A stretch of 50,995 nucleotides of DNA from the NCBI RefSeq assembly GCF_004348995.1, contig NZ_SMKQ01000041.1, forward strand, positions 1 through 50,995. The letters run 5' to 3'. Below are positions 50,125 to 50,995 of the stretch, piece by piece; position 1 is the first letter of the stretch; every line of letters begins with the position of its first letter. The position numbers and the translations under genes were made by a program. The notes beneath the pieces are model-generated. The model was not told the origin of the DNA, ran no database searches, and saw nothing but the letters and a program-made list of their open reading frames with translations. This stretch comes from Nonomuraea terrae (GTDB taxonomy: Bacteria; Actinomycetota; Actinomycetes; Streptosporangiales; Streptosporangiaceae).

Positions 50125-50995
50125 GTGATCCGGATGCTCGCCGTCGTGGCGGCGCTCTGCCTGCTGCCCGCCGCCCCGGCCTGGGCGGCGCCTGACGACG
50201 AGCGGCCGCAGCGGCTGTTCACGTTCAAGGACGCGGGGATCACCGAGTCGAGCGGGCTGGCCGTGTCGCCGACGCGCGACGACGTCTACTACACCCACAA
50301 CGACAGCGCCGACACCCCGACGTTCTACGCCGTCGACGGTGAGGGGCGGACGCTGGGCACGTTCCAGGTGCGCGGCGCCGAGGCGCGCGACTGGGAGGCC
50401 ATGGCCGCCACCCGCGACCCGGAGAGCGGGCGGGGCGTGCTCTGGTTCGCCGACATCGGCGACAACCTCGACGGCGCCTGGCCCGACATCTCCGTCTACA
50501 AGGTGATGGAGCCGCGCACGCTCGGCGACGCCACGCTGCCCGCCACCCGCTACCGGTTCCGGTACGCCGACGGGGCCCGCAACGCCGAGGGCGTCATGGT
50601 CCACCCGAAGACCGGACGGCTGTACGTGGTGTCCAAGGAGTTCGCCGGCTCGGTGTACGCCGCGCCGAAGCGGCTGCGCGCCGACCGGGTCAACGTGCTG
50701 CGCAAGGTCGCGAACGCGCCGCTGATGGCCACGGACGCCGCCTACGCTCCCGACGGCTCCTCGTACGTCATCCGCACCTACTTCTCGGCGACCCTCTACC
50801 GGCCCTCCGGCGAGCAGATCACCAGGGTGACGATGCCGGAGCTGGAGCAGGCCGAGTCGATCACGTACACGCGCGACGGGTCGGCGCTGCTCACCGGGTC
50901 GGAGGGGGCGCGCAGCCCGGTCTACCGCGTCCCGATCCCCGAGAGCGCCCGCCCATCGCCGACCCCGACCCCGACCCCGACGCCGACGCCGGTCG
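50125..50995 (+). CDS. Secreted beta-propeller-like protein, 3' end cut by window edge
   Basis: About 290 residues are visible. MIRMLAVVAALCLLPAAPAWA (split MIRMLAVVAALC and LLPAAPAWA) is a signal peptide cut near residue 22. The mature part has repeated blade-like segments: ESSGLAVSPTRDDVYYTHND, RDWEAMAATRD, VLWFADIGDN and AEGVMVHPKTGRLYVVSKE. These resemble an esterase-like/WD-type propeller. At the edge a (Pro-Thr)n linker begins, which often leads to a membrane anchor. GTG 50125 has GGGGGA four bases upstream; GTG 50113 is an alternative. Function unknown. Confidence 0.75.
   Translation, partial: MIRMLAVVAALCLLPAAPAWAAPDDERPQRLFTFKDAGITESSGLAVSPTRDDVYYTHNDSADTPTFYAVDGEGRTLGTFQVRGAEARDWEAMAATRDPESGRGVLWFADIGDNLDGAWPDISVYKVMEPRTLGDATLPATRYRFRYADGARNAEGVMVHPKTGRLYVVSKEFAGSVYAAPKRLRADRVNVLRKVANAPLMATDAAYAPDGSSYVIRTYFSATLYRPSGEQITRVTMPELEQAESITYTRDGSALLTGSEGARSPVYRVPIPESARPSPTPTPTPTPTPV

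Noticed and set aside
50960..50995. Short-period repeat CCGACC at the right edge
   Set aside because: It encodes a normal Pro-Thr linker of a secreted protein and is cut by the window edge.

Overview
This window is a piece of an actinobacterial chromosome. The DNA is very GC-rich, GTG starts are frequent, and several genes seem to start without a leader, with a TANNNT -10 box 6-8 bases before the start codon. The gene content is typical of Streptosporangiales/Streptomyces-type mycelial actinomycetes: DUF1707, DUF3263, DUF3027, DUF2530, a HelD-like protein, an actinobacterial XPB helicase, a mycosin-like protease, a lone groEL under CIRCE control and a LexA-type SOS box. I infer Streptosporangiales (Nonomuraea/Streptosporangium-like) from overall flavour; this is not proven. 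No phage, transposon, CRISPR array, rRNA or tRNA was found. Most of the window looks like stable core chromosome.

Layout. 1-2.6 kb: the 5' part of plsX, a DUF1707 protein and a KamA-family radical SAM enzyme. 2.6-4.7 kb: a secreted protein, a gene-poor stretch rich in hairpins, and a 51-residue ORF under an SOS box. 4.7-6.5 kb: a two-gene TagGH/Wzm-Wzt type polysaccharide exporter. 7-12.7 kb: a complete five-gene oligopeptide/dipeptide ABC importer operon with two stem-loops after the binding-protein gene. 12.7-15.3 kb: a mycosin-like protease with a secreted partner, and a SAM hydroxide adenosyltransferase. 15.4-19.8 kb: DUF3263, otsB, a secreted protein, an MFS transporter and otsA. The two trehalose genes are on opposite strands with other genes between them.

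19.8-24.9 kb is the most informative block: an ECF-like sigma factor, a SAM-I riboswitch in front of a threonine-synthase-like PLP enzyme, a MoaD/ThiS-type sulfur carrier, a cold shock protein, and groEL with two tandem CIRCE operators. The riboswitch plus the sulfur carrier argue that the 'threonine synthase' really makes homocysteine for methionine synthesis. 25-36 kb: a PEBP protein, HelD-like and XPB-like helicases, a STAND-like protein with a degenerate P-loop and helical repeats, a helicase-associated/WYL-like protein and a HAAS-like membrane protein with a 15-bp coding minisatellite. 36-43 kb: a TetR regulator, a HAD phosphatase, a second cold-shock-domain protein with a tail, an MFS protein, an intergenic array of 58-bp repeats, DUF3027 and a 1011-residue sacsin/Hsp90-like GHKL protein. 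43.4-51 kb: DUF2530, an AzgA-type purine permease, a MarR-MFS pair, ThpR, a 27-residue membrane micropeptide, an aldo/keto reductase with a perfect palindrome in its promoter, a MATE-like exporter, and a secreted protein cut by the right edge.
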